Below are positions 42,942 through 52,178 of a DNA stretch of 64,000 nucleotides, piece after piece. The stretch comes from Deferribacteres bacterium (GTDB lineage Bacteria; Zhuqueibacterota; Zhuqueibacteria; Zhuqueibacterales; Geothermadaptataceae). Positions within the stretch are counted from its first letter, which is position 1. Each line of letters begins with the position of its first letter. The stretch lies in contig JACKDE010000002.1 of assembly GCA_020633675.1 (NCBI GenBank), positions 620,001-684,000 on the forward strand. The letters run 5' to 3'. A program made the position numbers and the translations under genes. A model generated the notes under the pieces. That model was given only the letters and a program-made list of their open reading frames with translations, did no database searches and had not been told where the DNA came from.

Positions 42942-44078
42942 TTACGACCTGTCAGAGCGGATTTGCCCATAAAGCTGCATGATTCTATCCGCAAGCGCTT
43001 CCCATGAATAAGTGTATGCATCTTTTTGCATTGCCTTGGCAAATGGCGTTCTGCAGCGATTGTTGAAATAAAAGGCCATCTTTTCGGCAAGCTCGGCGCT
43101 GGAAAGTGAACGCACAACCAGACCCGACTCGCCATCACGGACGCTTTCGGCCAGGCTGCCAACATCGGTGACGATCATGGGTAGCGAAAAGTGATAGGCG
43201 ATGTGCGCAACACCGCTCTGTGTTGCCGATTTGTAAGGCAAAACCAGCACATCCGCTGCTGAAAAAAGTTGTGCCACCTCATCATCGTTGACATAGCGCA
43301 CCAACAGTTTAATTTTGTGTCCCACTCCCGCAGTATCGATCATTTTTTGGTATTCGGCAAAATCACCATACATCTCGCCTGCCACGACCAGCAAATGGTC
43401 ATCCGGCAGGTGATGCATGGCCTCGATCAGCAAATCCAATCCTTTGTATTTTCGAATAAATCCGAAAAACAGCGAGACGTTTTTGTCCAATGGGATGCCA
43501 AGTTGTGCACGCGCTGTTTCAATTGGCAGCGGTGCGCCGAAATGCTGATAGACGGGATGCGGTGTTTGCAGCGAAAGTGCATCTGGCTTGAGCGATAACA
43601 AATCTTGTTGCACAACATCGCTCAGAGCGATAAAGCCATCGTGACGGTTGAAAAAATAGCGTAGCAATTGCAGGTCACCCGGTCTTTTCTCGTGCGGCAC
43701 AACATTGTGCAAAATAGCGATGGCGGGTATGCCAGCCTTGCGCACCTTGCCAGCCAAATAGCCTGTAGATGGTGCAAAAAAAGGCATCCAGAAATTGTTG
43801 ATGAGCAGGTCGGGCTGCGCGGACAAAATGCGACTTGCTGTACGATAATAACTGATCGGATTGATCGAATCGAGGCATTGCTCGGCAGAAATCGCATCCG
43901 CCTTGTCGCCATCGGTGACAAACTGTGTTTGTCCGGGGAAAAGCAGGCTGGGGTACTGGCGGGTGAAGGTGAAGCCGCTCACCTGGTGTTTTTTCTCAAG
44001 CTCGCGATAAAGTGCAGCGCCGAATTGTGCGATGCCGCCGCGAAATGGGTAGAGCGTCGAAAAAAGGGCAATACGCAT
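42942..44078 (-). CDS. glycosyltransferase family 4 (GT-B)
   Basis: 378 aa. N-terminus MRIALFSTLYPFRGGIAQFG with the Gly-rich donor loop, a middle DxLINNFWMPFF/AILHNVVPHE region, and the C-terminal donor-binding LFFGFIRKYKGLDLLIEA followed by VLVLPYKSATQSGV and the ExxE-type SLAESVRDGESGLV. It transfers a sugar from a nucleotide-sugar or lipid-linked donor. With the adjacent GT2 it probably builds a surface glycan or glycolipid. Starts 29 bases after the GT2 stop. Confidence 0.9.
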   Translation of the reverse strand: MRIALFSTLYPFRGGIAQFGAALYRELEKKHQVSGFTFTRQYPSLLFPGQTQFVTDGDKADAISAEQCLDSINPISYYRTASRILSAQPDLLINNFWMPFFAPSTGYLAGKVRKAGIPAIAILHNVVPHEKRPGDLQLLRYFFNRHDGFIALSDVVQQDLLSLKPDALSLQTPHPVYQHFGAPLPIETARAQLGIPLDKNVSLFFGFIRKYKGLDLLIEAMHHLPDDHLLVVAGEMYGDFAEYQKMIDTAGVGHKIKLLVRYVNDDEVAQLFSAADVLVLPYKSATQSGVAHIAYHFSLPMIVTDVGSLAESVRDGESGLVVRSLSSAELAEKMAFYFNNRCRTPFAKAMQKDAYTYSWEALADRIMQLYGQIRSDRS

Positions 44079-44107
44079 GACTCGATTGAACTCGTGAATA
44101 GTAGTGG

Positions 44108-45070
44108 CTATGGCTCATTGGCGGGCTGCACACCGATGGTGTTGCGCAAGCTGTAACGCGTTTGAGTGGCCTGCGACTGCGTGATCATCTCGCCGAGCAG
44201 GCCAAGCGAAATAAATTGAATGCCGATAATCACCAGCAAAATGCCCAAAAACAGCAACGGGCGGTTGGTGAGATAGACTTTCAGGAATATGCGCTCGAAA
44301 GCCAGCATGGTGCACACAACCGATCCGGCGATGAACGACAGCATGCCCAGCCCGCCAAAAAGATGCAGTGGCCGCCGCACATAGCGCGATAGAAAAATCA
44401 AGGTGATTAAGTCGAGGAAGCCGCTGAGAAAACGCGATGGGCCGAATTTGCTCTCTCCATATTTGCGTGGATGGTGCCGCACGATTTTCTCGCCAACGCG
44501 AAAGCCCTGCTGCGAAGCCAGTACAGGCAAAAAGCGATGCCGTTGCCCATAAACCTGAATCGAGGTGACCACCTCGCGACGGTAAATTTTGAGCCCGCAA
44601 TTCATATCGTGCAAACGCACGCCGGTGGCTTTACCTGTAACCCCGTTGAAAATTTTTGAAGAGATGCGTTTGATGATCGGATCGAAGCGCTCTTTTTTCC
44701 AGCCGGAAATCAAATCGTAGCCTTCTTCCAACTTGGCAATCAAGGACGGGATTTCAGCGGGATCATCCTGCAGGTCGGCGTCCATGGTGACGACGTAATT
44801 TCCGCGAGCATGCGAGAAGCCCTCCGCCAAAGCCGCGGATTTGCCAAAGTTGCGGCGAAACTGCAGCACCACGACGCGCGGATCTTTTTTGTGCAAAGTG
44901 CGCAAAACTTCAAAAGAGTCGTCGGTTGAGCCGTCGTCAACAAAAATAAACTCGGCGGTCAGCTTTTGTTCGTTCACAACCGCTGAAAGCTGTTGATGCA
45001 ACTCCGGCAAGGATTTGCTTTCGTTGAAAAGCGGGATGATGACGGAAATGTCAAGCGCTTGTTGGGACAC
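44108..45070 (-). CDS. glycosyltransferase family 2, membrane anchored (DPM1/ArnC-like)
   Basis: 320 aa from GTG 45070. GT-A fold with DISVIIPLFNESKSL, DDGSTDDS, MDADLQDDPAEI (DxD region) and GWKKERFDP. Two C-terminal transmembrane helices (about 232-254 and 267-288) anchor it, as in polyprenyl-phosphate sugar transferases such as ArnC and GtrB. It likely loads a sugar onto undecaprenyl phosphate at the inner membrane. It follows the DUF4292 lipoprotein by 4 bases. Confidence 0.92.
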   Translation of the reverse strand: MSQQALDISVIIPLFNESKSLPELHQQLSAVVNEQKLTAEFIFVDDGSTDDSFEVLRTLHKKDPRVVVLQFRRNFGKSAALAEGFSHARGNYVVTMDADLQDDPAEIPSLIAKLEEGYDLISGWKKERFDPIIKRISSKIFNGVTGKATGVRLHDMNCGLKIYRREVVTSIQVYGQRHRFLPVLASQQGFRVGEKIVRHHPRKYGESKFGPSRFLSGFLDLITLIFLSRYVRRPLHLFGGLGMLSFIAGSVVCTMLAFERIFLKVYLTNRPLLFLGILLVIIGIQFISLGLLGEMITQSQATQTRYSLRNTIGVQPANEP

Positions 45071-45074
45071 GGGC

Positions 45075-45992
45075 TCAGTCTTCCTGTTTGCGAATCAGTC
45101 TTTTGCGTTTGGCATTTTCCGGTACATTGTAAGAAAACGCCTCCAGGGTCAGCCGCTGGTTAAGCGCAATTTGGGAATACCAGACCGTCAGCCGTTCTTT
45201 TCGCTGAGGACGCGTCAGCTGAATATGCTGCGGTACCCAAACGCCGTCGATTTTTCGAAAGCGGCGGAATACCTGCCGGAAAGTTTCGCGATTTTCCTGG
45301 TCAAAAAGCTGGATTCGGGTGATGACCAGCTTGTCGGGATCGATTTCGTACACCAGGTTTTGGCCCTCGTGCGGCTGGGAAAACACGATCTTTTTGTCCT
45401 GCCGCTCAATGCGCGTATCGCTTTGCATAGGAAAACGCGCTGCACCGAGAATGGAGTTCAGCAATTCCTGGTAGGCAATGCGCATGTTGAACAAAATCAG
45501 ACTGCCGATTTGTTCGACATCGCCGATCAGGTAAGTGTTGTCGAGCGGTGAGTAGCTGTGAAAGGATTCGCCGTCCGCAAACAAAAAACCGACATCGACA
45601 CCAAAAGCTGCCTCGGTCACAATGTACAAGGAGTCCGGCCGGGCGACGCGAATGGTGACTTCGCCACGAAACGGTGTTTCCGGCATTTCAATCACCAGAT
45701 TGCCTTTGCCGGACAATGTGCGAATGCGCTGATTGTTTTGGTCCACTTTCTCCAGAATTTCAGCAGCAGTCAACTTCGATGCATCTATGGCAGCACCGCC
45801 ACCGGCGCAACTATATACAAAAGCAGAGGCGAACAGAGTGAAAGCTGAAAGTAAAAAAGCGCACCTGTTGATTCTCTGCAAGGTTGATTGCAAGGCAGAC
45901 GGAATAGAAATATTAGATTGTTGCAAAAGCGTTCTCGTTTGTCGGTTAAGATTGATATGATGCGGGGGTAGAGGGTGTCCCAAAGCATTCAT
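45075..45992 (-). CDS. DUF4292 lipoprotein (LolB/LolA-like fold)
   Basis: Up to 305 aa; the true start is unclear because ATG 45992 is only seven bases from a palindrome and lacks an SD, while the signal segment (CAFLLSAFTLFASAFVYSC) begins about residue 48. An internal TTG start just before it would give about 260 aa. The mature protein has strands typical of lipoprotein carriers: RIRTLSGKGNLVIEMPETPF, VARPDSLYIVTEAAFG. DUF4292 is typical of FCB bacteria and is thought to act in outer-membrane lipoprotein or envelope assembly. It precedes the glycosyltransferases. Confidence 0.8.
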   Translation of the reverse strand: MNALGHPLPPHHINLNRQTRTLLQQSNISIPSALQSTLQRINRCAFLLSAFTLFASAFVYSCAGGGAAIDASKLTAAEILEKVDQNNQRIRTLSGKGNLVIEMPETPFRGEVTIRVARPDSLYIVTEAAFGVDVGFLFADGESFHSYSPLDNTYLIGDVEQIGSLILFNMRIAYQELLNSILGAARFPMQSDTRIERQDKKIVFSQPHEGQNLVYEIDPDKLVITRIQLFDQENRETFRQVFRRFRKIDGVWVPQHIQLTRPQRKERLTVWYSQIALNQRLTLEAFSYNVPENAKRKRLIRKQED

Positions 45993-45998
45993 TTTTAA

Positions 45999-46024
45999 GT
46001 CATTCCCGCTTTCAAGGGAATGAC
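45999..46024. repeat. palindromic repeat GTCATTCCC/GGGAATGAC
   Basis: Perfect 9-bp arms (45999-46007 and 46016-46024) with an 8-base loop, 60 bases after the TPR gene stop. This sequence form is a common short interspersed palindrome in many bacterial genomes; it may also act as a terminator. Confidence 0.6.
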
Positions 46025-46082
46025 GGTTCGTTTGTTTGCAGACAGCCCCTAAAAAATTTTAGGCCATATATCGCTCAGATTA

Positions 46083-47951
46083 CTACTCTGGCTTGTTTTC
46101 GAGTTGTTCGAGCTTTTCGAGCAGCGTTTTGCGTGTGCCATCTATCTGGTACGCTTTACGCCAGGCTCTGATGGCCTCTTCGTACTGGCCAAGCTTTTCG
46201 TGCACGTCGCCAAGGTGCTCCCAAACTTCCGCACTGCTGTCACGCACCTGCAGCGACCGCTGGATATACTCCAGAGCACTCTGGTAATCGCCGAGCTGAT
46301 ACAATACCCAGCCTTTGGTGTCAAGATAGGAGCCATTTTCTGGCTCGACTTCCAGGGCGCGATCCACCAATTCATTTGCGTATTCGAGCCGGATGCCGCG
46401 CTCGGACAGGCTGTAGCCGTAGTTGTTGTTAAAAACGCTGTTTTTGGGTGACAATCGCAGCGCGCGCTCATACAGCGAATCGGAGATGGTGTAGTTACCC
46501 TTGCCGTCATAAATCGATGCCAAAATACCCATGGCGCGAAAATCGTTGCCATCGACTTCGATGGCCTTCTCAAAGTACGGAACCGATTCGTCGGCACGTT
46601 GTTGCTGATACAAAATAAAACCAAGCATATAGTTGGCGTCTTTGTTGTCCGGTGCCAACTCCAGGGCGTTGCGTAAGGATCTCTCGGCACTCTCAAGGCT
46701 GTCGATGCGGATGTATGTTTCGCTTAACATCAGCCACAGCGCGGGCTCCTTGGGATTGACTTCTACGGCCTTCGATAAATACTTGATCGTATCCAGCCAT
46801 TTCGAGCCAAAATAACTGAGTTGGCCACGGTTGTAATAGGAACGCCAGTCATCCGGGCGCTGCTCGATGATTTGTTCGAAAAGCGTCTCGGCTTTGAGCG
46901 TGTCGCCGGCTTGCAAATAGAGAAAGCCAACCTGTCCGGGATCGGCCAAATCTGAACGCTCCAGCTTTGCCAGCATTTTTTTTGCGCTCAGTGTGTCGCC
47001 GGCTTCCAGGTAGAGCAGGGCGAGCTGGCCAATGCTGGTCACGGCTGATGAGTCTCTGGCAACGGCTTGTTCGTAGAGCGCGATGGCGGCATTCATATCT
47101 CCGGCTTCGAGAAAAAGCTGTTGCAGTTCCGAACGCACCACTTCAAATTCAGGATGTGCATCAAGCGTTTTTTCAAACCACTCAATCAGACCATCTTTGT
47201 CATTCTGCGCTTTAAAAACCTCGCCAACATCGATATAACCCTGCTCTTCGTCAGGCGATTCTTTGATCCAGCTTTGCAGCGTCTGCATGGCTTCATCAAA
47301 ACGCTGTTCCTGAACATACAGCAGACCGAGGGGGCGCCAAATATCGGGTGTGGCATAGCCCAGCTTGACAATATGTTCAAATTCCGCGATGGCCTTTTCA
47401 TTTTCTTCACTGCGCAAGTAGAGTGAAGCCAGCCGCACACGATAGTCGATATCGACTTGTGTAATGGAAATCAAGCGCTTATAGGTGCGGATGGCTGCTT
47501 CATTTTCCTGCTTTAGTTCATACAAAAAAGCCAGGTTTTCAAGCAGCTCAATGTGACTTGAATCGATCGCCGCACCCTGCTTGAGCATCTCCATCGCCGT
47601 GTCGAAGCGGTTCATTTTTTGGTAAACTTGCGCGATTGCCAGAAACAGGGCTGGAGCGTTGGGCGCATACACACGGGCTTCCTGATAAGCTTCCAGTGCA
47701 TTGCGATAATCGCCAACCAGCTCGGCAACACTGCCTCGAATCATCAAAGTTTCAACACGTGGATTGATTTCGACCCTGCCGGATTGGGCTTCGCTCGCTG
47801 GCGTGGTGGCAATTTGCATGCGAGATGAGCCACAACCGGTTGTCATCAAAATGAACAGAATGGCGAAAAGATATGTGGCCCGCTTAACGAACTTTATCGG
47901 AGTGGAGAAAAAATGCTTCAAATCAAAAAACGAGAAATTTATATACAACAT
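46083..47951 (-). CDS. large TPR-repeat lipoprotein, 622 aa
   Basis: N-terminal lipoprotein-like signal with lipobox TTGC near residue 40. About 14 consecutive tetratricopeptide repeats follow over residues 70-615 (for example NALEAYQEARVYAPNAPALF, ALRLSPKNSVFNNNYGYSLS, YQSALEYIQRSLQVRDSSAE). It is likely anchored in the outer or inner membrane, scaffolding an envelope complex. It heads the group TPR > DUF4292 > GT2 > GT4 and has its own promoter. Confidence 0.88.
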   Translation of the reverse strand: MLYINFSFFDLKHFFSTPIKFVKRATYLFAILFILMTTGCGSSRMQIATTPASEAQSGRVEINPRVETLMIRGSVAELVGDYRNALEAYQEARVYAPNAPALFLAIAQVYQKMNRFDTAMEMLKQGAAIDSSHIELLENLAFLYELKQENEAAIRTYKRLISITQVDIDYRVRLASLYLRSEENEKAIAEFEHIVKLGYATPDIWRPLGLLYVQEQRFDEAMQTLQSWIKESPDEEQGYIDVGEVFKAQNDKDGLIEWFEKTLDAHPEFEVVRSELQQLFLEAGDMNAAIALYEQAVARDSSAVTSIGQLALLYLEAGDTLSAKKMLAKLERSDLADPGQVGFLYLQAGDTLKAETLFEQIIEQRPDDWRSYYNRGQLSYFGSKWLDTIKYLSKAVEVNPKEPALWLMLSETYIRIDSLESAERSLRNALELAPDNKDANYMLGFILYQQQRADESVPYFEKAIEVDGNDFRAMGILASIYDGKGNYTISDSLYERALRLSPKNSVFNNNYGYSLSERGIRLEYANELVDRALEVEPENGSYLDTKGWVLYQLGDYQSALEYIQRSLQVRDSSAEVWEHLGDVHEKLGQYEEAIRAWRKAYQIDGTRKTLLEKLEQLENKPE

Positions 47952-47992
47952 CCGGTTATCTGCCTGGTCTTATTTGTGTTAAATCGCGAAAA

Positions 47993-48021
47993 AATATATG
48001 ATTTCGCCTGCAGAATGACAA
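47993..48021 (-). promoter_or_regulatory. sigma-70 promoter of the large TPR lipoprotein
   Basis: Minus strand TTGTCA (48016-48021), 17-base spacer, TATATT (47993-47998), then TTTTCGCG. Leader about 36 bases. Confidence 0.6.
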
Positions 48022-48106
48022 GCAAAATTTAGTGAATTATTTCTTGTCGGGAATGCATGCCGCATCTATATTAAGCACCAAAACCTCAATTTTAAGGAGC
48101 ATCGAT

Positions 48107-49489
48107 ATGATGAATCGAATAATGAAATGGGTGGCGATTTTTCTATTTTGCCTGACAGCAGGCCAAACTGCGGAACTTTTTTCCGCAGATGCCAAAGAAG
48201 TCTATGCCGCGCGCAGACAAGCCTTTGTCGAGAAAATGGGAGCGAATAGCGTAGCGATCATCAAGGCCGCGCCCGAAGTCAATCGCAATGGTGATGTCGA
48301 TTATTTTTATCGTCAGAATAGCGATTTTTATTATCTTACCGGATTGGATGAACCGGAAGCGGTTTTGATTCTGAGCAAGCGCGGTGTTTTTTTGCGCGGC
48401 TCCTTTCAGCGTGCCAATGAACTTTTGCTGATGCGCGAACGCAATCCGCACCGCGAAATGTGGGACGGCTATATGATCGGCGTCGAGCGCGCGCCGGACA
48501 TGCTTGGTATCGAAGCAGCCCGGTCAATCGACGAGCTCGAAACCTACATGACCTCTGTTGTCCGTGGCGCGGACACACTGTACTTGAAAGTCGAAAATGT
48601 CGGATTTGATCAGCCGTTAAACGCAGAACTGGATTTTATCAAAAAGGCCCGTCAGCGTTTGAACGATTTTGCCGTCGTGGATCCGGCCGGCATTTTGGTG
48701 CCAATGCGTCAGAAAAAAGATGCCCACGAACTTGAATTGCTCAAAAAAGCTATCGAAATTACCGGCAAAGGCCACCTTGATGTCATGCGCACTGCCAAGC
48801 CGGGTATGTATGAATATCAACTCGAAGCGACACTCGAGCATGCTTTCCAGTACAATGGCGCCGAGCGCGAAGGCTTTCCATCCATCGTCGGATCCGGGCC
48901 GAATTCCTGCATTTTGCACTATAACACCAATCGTCGCCAGACTGAAAAAGGCGACATGGTGGTGCTGGACATCGGCGCCGAGTATGGCATGTACACTGCT
49001 GACATCACCCGCACTATTCCGATCAGCGGCAAATTCACCAAAGAGCAAAAAGCGATTTACAGCATCGTTTTGGAAGCACAGGATGCCGGCATTGCTGCAG
49101 CGGTGGTTGGCGCAAGTTTCCGGGCACCGAACATGGCTGCATATGCCAAAATTCAGGAAGGGCTGCAAAAGCTGGGGATTTTGAAAGAAGATGCCGGGCG
49201 CGGCGCAGTACGCGACTTTTTGCCGCACGGCGTCAGCCACTACCTCGGCCTCGATGTGCATGACGTCGGGACCTACGGCAACCTGCAAGTGAATGATGTC
49301 ATTACCGTTGAGCCCGGAATTTATATTTCGGAGTCGGTGGCAAAAAAATATGACCTGCCGAAAGCCTACTGGAACATCGGCGTGCGCATTGAGGATGATG
49401 TGTTGATTACCGATAACGGCCCGGAACTGCTGTCCTTCCACGCGCCGCGCAAGCCGGAAGAAATCGAAAAAGTCATGGCCGGGAAATAG
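48107..49489 (+). CDS. exported Xaa-Pro aminopeptidase (M24B)
   Basis: 460 aa from ATG 48107 with an AAGGAG SD. Signal peptide (about 1-25). Creatinase-like N-domain (FYYLTGLDEPEAVLIL), then pita-bread catalytic domain with the five metal ligands: Asp in VVLDIGAEYG, Asp in TADITRTI, His in LPHGVSHYLGLDVHD, Glu in TVEPGIYI and Glu in GVRIEDDVLI. It removes N-terminal residues before proline, here in the periplasm. Single gene; the SNase-like gene follows after a repeat. Confidence 0.94.
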   Translation: MMNRIMKWVAIFLFCLTAGQTAELFSADAKEVYAARRQAFVEKMGANSVAIIKAAPEVNRNGDVDYFYRQNSDFYYLTGLDEPEAVLILSKRGVFLRGSFQRANELLLMRERNPHREMWDGYMIGVERAPDMLGIEAARSIDELETYMTSVVRGADTLYLKVENVGFDQPLNAELDFIKKARQRLNDFAVVDPAGILVPMRQKKDAHELELLKKAIEITGKGHLDVMRTAKPGMYEYQLEATLEHAFQYNGAEREGFPSIVGSGPNSCILHYNTNRRQTEKGDMVVLDIGAEYGMYTADITRTIPISGKFTKEQKAIYSIVLEAQDAGIAAAVVGASFRAPNMAAYAKIQEGLQKLGILKEDAGRGAVRDFLPHGVSHYLGLDVHDVGTYGNLQVNDVITVEPGIYISESVAKKYDLPKAYWNIGVRIEDDVLITDNGPELLSFHAPRKPEEIEKVMAGK

Positions 49490-49526
49490 CTTTATTTTAT
49501 GGATTAGCTGGAAAAATGATGCCATC

Positions 49527-49608
49527 TCACGCAAAGTCACAAAGACGCAAAACATTCGTAAAGTTGTTTCCTTTGCGAAAATTTTTGCTGCTTAGCGGCT
49601 CTGCGTGA
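49527..49608. repeat. degenerate palindromic repeat with CACGCAAAG ends
   Basis: TCACGCAAAG (49527-49536) is inverted to CTCTGCGTGA (49599-49608, one mismatch), and the inner parts repeat CACAAAG/GACGCAAA and CTTTGCG. It looks like a small mobile palindrome of the kind found scattered between genes in environmental bacteria. Confidence 0.5.
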
Positions 49609-49652
49609 ACTCTTTTTCCATTAAAATGATCTGAAAAACGCGGGTGGCGACG

Positions 49653-50006
49653 ATGGATGACAAACTCTATTTCTACCGCGCCAAAGTCATCAGTGTTTAT
49701 GATGGCGATACCTGCACGGTTCACATCGATCTCGGCCTGAAAATGTGGGTGCACAGCGAGAAAATCCGCCTCAGCCGCATCAATGCACCGGAAATGCGCG
49801 GGCCGGAAAAGGAGCAGGGCAGGCAATCGCGGGATTATTTGCGCGGACTGATTCTGGGCAAGAATATTTTGCTGCAAACCCAAAAAGATCAGCAAGGCAA
49901 GTACGGTCGCTATCTCGGCGAAATCTGGCTGGAGATCGATGGCCAGTGGCAGAATGTCAACGACATGCTGGTGCAGAACGGTTTTGCTGAATACAAGGAC
50001 TATTGA
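49653..50006 (+). CDS. staphylococcal-nuclease-like protein
   Basis: 117 aa from ATG 49653; GTG 49644 also possible. SNase motifs: ISVYDGDTCTVHIDLG (calcium Asp), IRLSRINAPEMRGPE (catalytic Arg and Glu), KYGRYLGEIWLE (second Arg) and VNDMLVQNGFAEY. The three catalytic residues of micrococcal nuclease seem present. No signal peptide, so it acts in the cytoplasm or is a DNA-repair or housekeeping nuclease. Confidence 0.88.
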   Translation: MDDKLYFYRAKVISVYDGDTCTVHIDLGLKMWVHSEKIRLSRINAPEMRGPEKEQGRQSRDYLRGLILGKNILLQTQKDQQGKYGRYLGEIWLEIDGQWQNVNDMLVQNGFAEYKDY

Positions 50007-50033
50007 ACCTGCCTGGCTTTGCGCTACAATCCT

Positions 50034-50064
50034 GTTGACAGAATTCACACGATTTTCAGGATAA
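50034..50064 (+). promoter_or_regulatory. possible promoter before the phosphoesterase
   Basis: TTGACA near 50035 and GATAAT about 19 bases later, a longer spacer than usual. The block ATCCTGTTGAC...ATCCTGTTCATCC around it recalls a widespread intergenic repeat, so promoter function is uncertain. Confidence 0.25.
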
Positions 50065-50130
50065 TAACGTGGCATGCTGCTCTTCGAATTTAATCCTGTT
50101 CATCCAGCCCAAATCCAATTTTGATCAAAT

Positions 50131-51012
50131 ATGAAAATCGCCATTCTCGCTGACATTCATGGCAACATCCACAGCCTCGAAGCCGTGCTCGAAGATATCG
50201 AGCGGCAGCACGTCGAACAGGTGGTGGTGAATGGCGATTTGGTCAATCGCGGACCGAACAGCCTGGCCGTGCTGGAGCGCCTGTGGGGCAATAACTTCAT
50301 TTTCACCCTCGGCAACCACGACGATCTGGTGCGGATGTGGGTCGAGCACGATCCGAAAATTCCGGCGGCATGGTACAGCGATCCGTTTTGGGCCGGCACT
50401 GCTGATCTCGCCAAGGAGCTTGCAGCAGCCGGTTGGATCGATCTGCTCCGCAGCTTCAACATGCGCCACGAAATCTGCCTGCCCGGCGCGCCCAGAGTGC
50501 TGATCGCGCACGGCAGCCCGCGCCACTATCGTGAAGGGCTGGCGCTGTACACGCCCGAAAAAATCCTGTACGAACTGGCCACGGAATTCGACGCTGATAT
50601 TTTCATCGGATCGCACACCCATCGCCCGCTCGATCGCACCTTTCGCACGCACCGTTTCATCAATACCGGTGCGGTCGGCACACCGTTCAACCGCAATCCG
50701 CATGCGCAGTACCTGCTGATGCGCTACCACAAGCAAGACTGGCACGCCGAGTTTCGCTCGGTGCCGTACGACCGCGATGCAGCGATTGCCGCTTTTGCGG
50801 ATACCGGCTACCTTGAGAAGGGACTGCTCAGTGCACACATTTTCCGCGAAGAACTGATTCACGCCTCGCCGTTGTTCGATCCGTTTTGGCGCTGGACGGG
50901 CCACAACCAAAAGCCGCGCGACTGGGCATCGTGGACGGAATTTCGCGAAATGAATCAGGATCGATTCGCTCGAATCTGCGATAGGGGCGTTACAGTGAGG
51001 TCAGAAATGTGA
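50131..51012 (+). CDS. calcineurin-like metallophosphoesterase
   Basis: 293 aa. All five family motifs are present: LADIHGN (residues 6-12), VVNGDLVNRGP, TLGNHDD, LIAHGSPR and IGSHTHRPL. The set fits the YfcE/diadenosine-tetraphosphatase-related group of small soluble phosphoesterases; substrate unknown. No SD is evident before ATG 50131, so leaderless or weak translation is possible. The C-terminal tail is longer than usual and overlaps the small minus-strand ORF at 50990. Confidence 0.88.
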   Translation: MKIAILADIHGNIHSLEAVLEDIERQHVEQVVVNGDLVNRGPNSLAVLERLWGNNFIFTLGNHDDLVRMWVEHDPKIPAAWYSDPFWAGTADLAKELAAAGWIDLLRSFNMRHEICLPGAPRVLIAHGSPRHYREGLALYTPEKILYELATEFDADIFIGSHTHRPLDRTFRTHRFINTGAVGTPFNRNPHAQYLLMRYHKQDWHAEFRSVPYDRDAAIAAFADTGYLEKGLLSAHIFREELIHASPLFDPFWRWTGHNQKPRDWASWTEFREMNQDRFARICDRGVTVRSEM

Positions 51013-51103
51013 GCACCGTGATCATCAGCACGGCGATAAGGAGCGGTACAAGTTTGAGGTTAAACTCTGTTTCAGTCTGGTGTTTGGTTTCGATGTCTGT
51101 CAT
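50990..51103 (-). CDS. possible 37-aa single-span membrane protein
   Basis: ATG 51101-51103, stop TAA at 50990. Polar first half (MTDIETKHQTETEF) and one hydrophobic segment (LVPLLIAVLMITVLTFL, residues 18-34), the layout of genuine bacterial mini-membrane proteins. SD is weak (AAGG, 8 bases off). It overlaps the 3' end of the phosphoesterase by 23 bases in the opposite direction. Unknown function. Confidence 0.45.
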   Translation of the reverse strand: MTDIETKHQTETEFNLKLVPLLIAVLMITVLTFLTSL

Positions 51104-51171
51104 ATATTTGCCTTGAAAAGAACGCGTTTGCATGGCCGATTACAACACGGCACGTCGTGAACTGCAACACG

Positions 51172-51642
51172 TTACACTGTTTCATCTTCAGGGGAATCCG
51201 CAGCCGCGCCGGGCTTGTCAAAAGCGTCGGCGTATTTCGGATCCTTAAAGTCTTCCACCCGCATTTCAATCTGACGATTAAAAATCGGATAAAGTTTTTT
51301 CATCAACTCGCCGTCTGCATCGAGTTGCGTGACGATGGTCATCTGCGCAAACTCGACCAGCACAACGGCGGCATCTTCGCCTTTGCCGATTTTGGTTTTT
51401 TTCTGCTTCACGTTGAACGGCTTGATGGTGCCGGCTGGCAGCGTCACCGCCTCGCCGGTTTCCTGATGCACAAAATTGATCGTCACCAGGCCTTTGACCA
51501 TGCTGGTAAACAGGTGCCCGACCTGCAGGCTGTTGTCGAGCTCAGCCTCGATTTGAATGTGCAGCAGCGGGATGATATCGCCATCGGGATTCTTGTCTTC
51601 CGCCGGCCAATATTTTTTAATGATCGCATTTTCAAAAGTCAT
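51172..51642 (-). CDS. unknown soluble protein, 156 aa
   Basis: ATG 51642 is preferred; a GTG three codons earlier is possible. No signal or membrane segment. Mixed alpha/beta composition with an acidic C-terminal tail (AADSPEDETV). The central part (GHLFTSMVKGLVTINFV, TLPAGTIKPFNVKQ) has the look of a beta-rich domain. No family recognised. It has a reasonable promoter and stands alone. Confidence 0.65.
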   Translation of the reverse strand: MTFENAIIKKYWPAEDKNPDGDIIPLLHIQIEAELDNSLQVGHLFTSMVKGLVTINFVHQETGEAVTLPAGTIKPFNVKQKKTKIGKGEDAAVVLVEFAQMTIVTQLDADGELMKKLYPIFNRQIEMRVEDFKDPKYADAFDKPGAAADSPEDETV

Positions 51643-51693
51643 CGCAGGCACGTCCTCGCAAAGCGGTGAATATCGTCAAAATAAACGGCCGCA

Positions 51694-51722
51694 ATAATAC
51701 ACAGAAATTTTGCCGTTTGCAA
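51694..51722 (-). promoter_or_regulatory. sigma-70 promoter of the 156-aa gene
   Basis: Minus strand TTGCAA (51717-51722), 17-base spacer, TATTAT (51694-51699), then TGCGGCC. Leader about 45 bases. Confidence 0.6.
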
Positions 51723-51926
51723 GTGATTCTTTTGTGGGGAGAGCTTTTGAAAAAGGCAAATACGAAAAAAATTGAGGGTTGTGCTACAAGATAGTGGATA
51801 GATTTTTTGTGTATTTTTTAGGGATTTCAAGGTATTTTTGAAAGTGCTCACTCTCCTGTTGAGTCTGAGCATTTAATCCTTTCAAAATAGTGGCAAATGT
51901 TTTAAAACAGGATTTCGATTTCGATC

Positions 51927-52178
51927 CTAAATCGCACCTGCCTGATACGATTTGCCGAGCGGTTTGAAGGTCGATGTCTCTTGACGTTGTAATTTGGCTT
52001 CGATCTCTTCAAATTTTTTGATCAATTCGGGTGTGTACAATCTTTCGCCACAGTGCTGGCAAATGCCAACTTTTGCCTCCACGAAGGCTGTGTTAACGCC
52101 GCCAGAAAGTACTTCGGTTACCTGCTTCTCGACAATCTCTCCGCCGCAGCTTGGGCATTTTTCAAGAAATTTCGTCAT
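51927..52178 (-). CDS. YgiT-type zinc-finger protein (MqsA N-terminal-like)
   Basis: 83 aa. Two Cys pairs KCPSCGGEI and GICQHCGERLYTPE bind zinc, with VEAKVGICQHCGERLY as the YgiT/MqsA signature; a helical tail follows. Such proteins are usually antitoxin-like and sit behind a DUF4258 or MqsR toxin gene. Here no such toxin is found upstream; only a 57-codon ORF (52348-52175) overlaps its start by ATGA and does not resemble one. It is therefore an orphan or its partner is unrecognised. Confidence 0.85.
   Translation of the reverse strand: MTKFLEKCPSCGGEIVEKQVTEVLSGGVNTAFVEAKVGICQHCGERLYTPELIKKFEEIEAKLQRQETSTFKPLGKSYQAGAI

Noticed and set aside
48617..49555. 312-codon minus-strand frame
   Set aside because: Antisense shadow of the M24 aminopeptidase.
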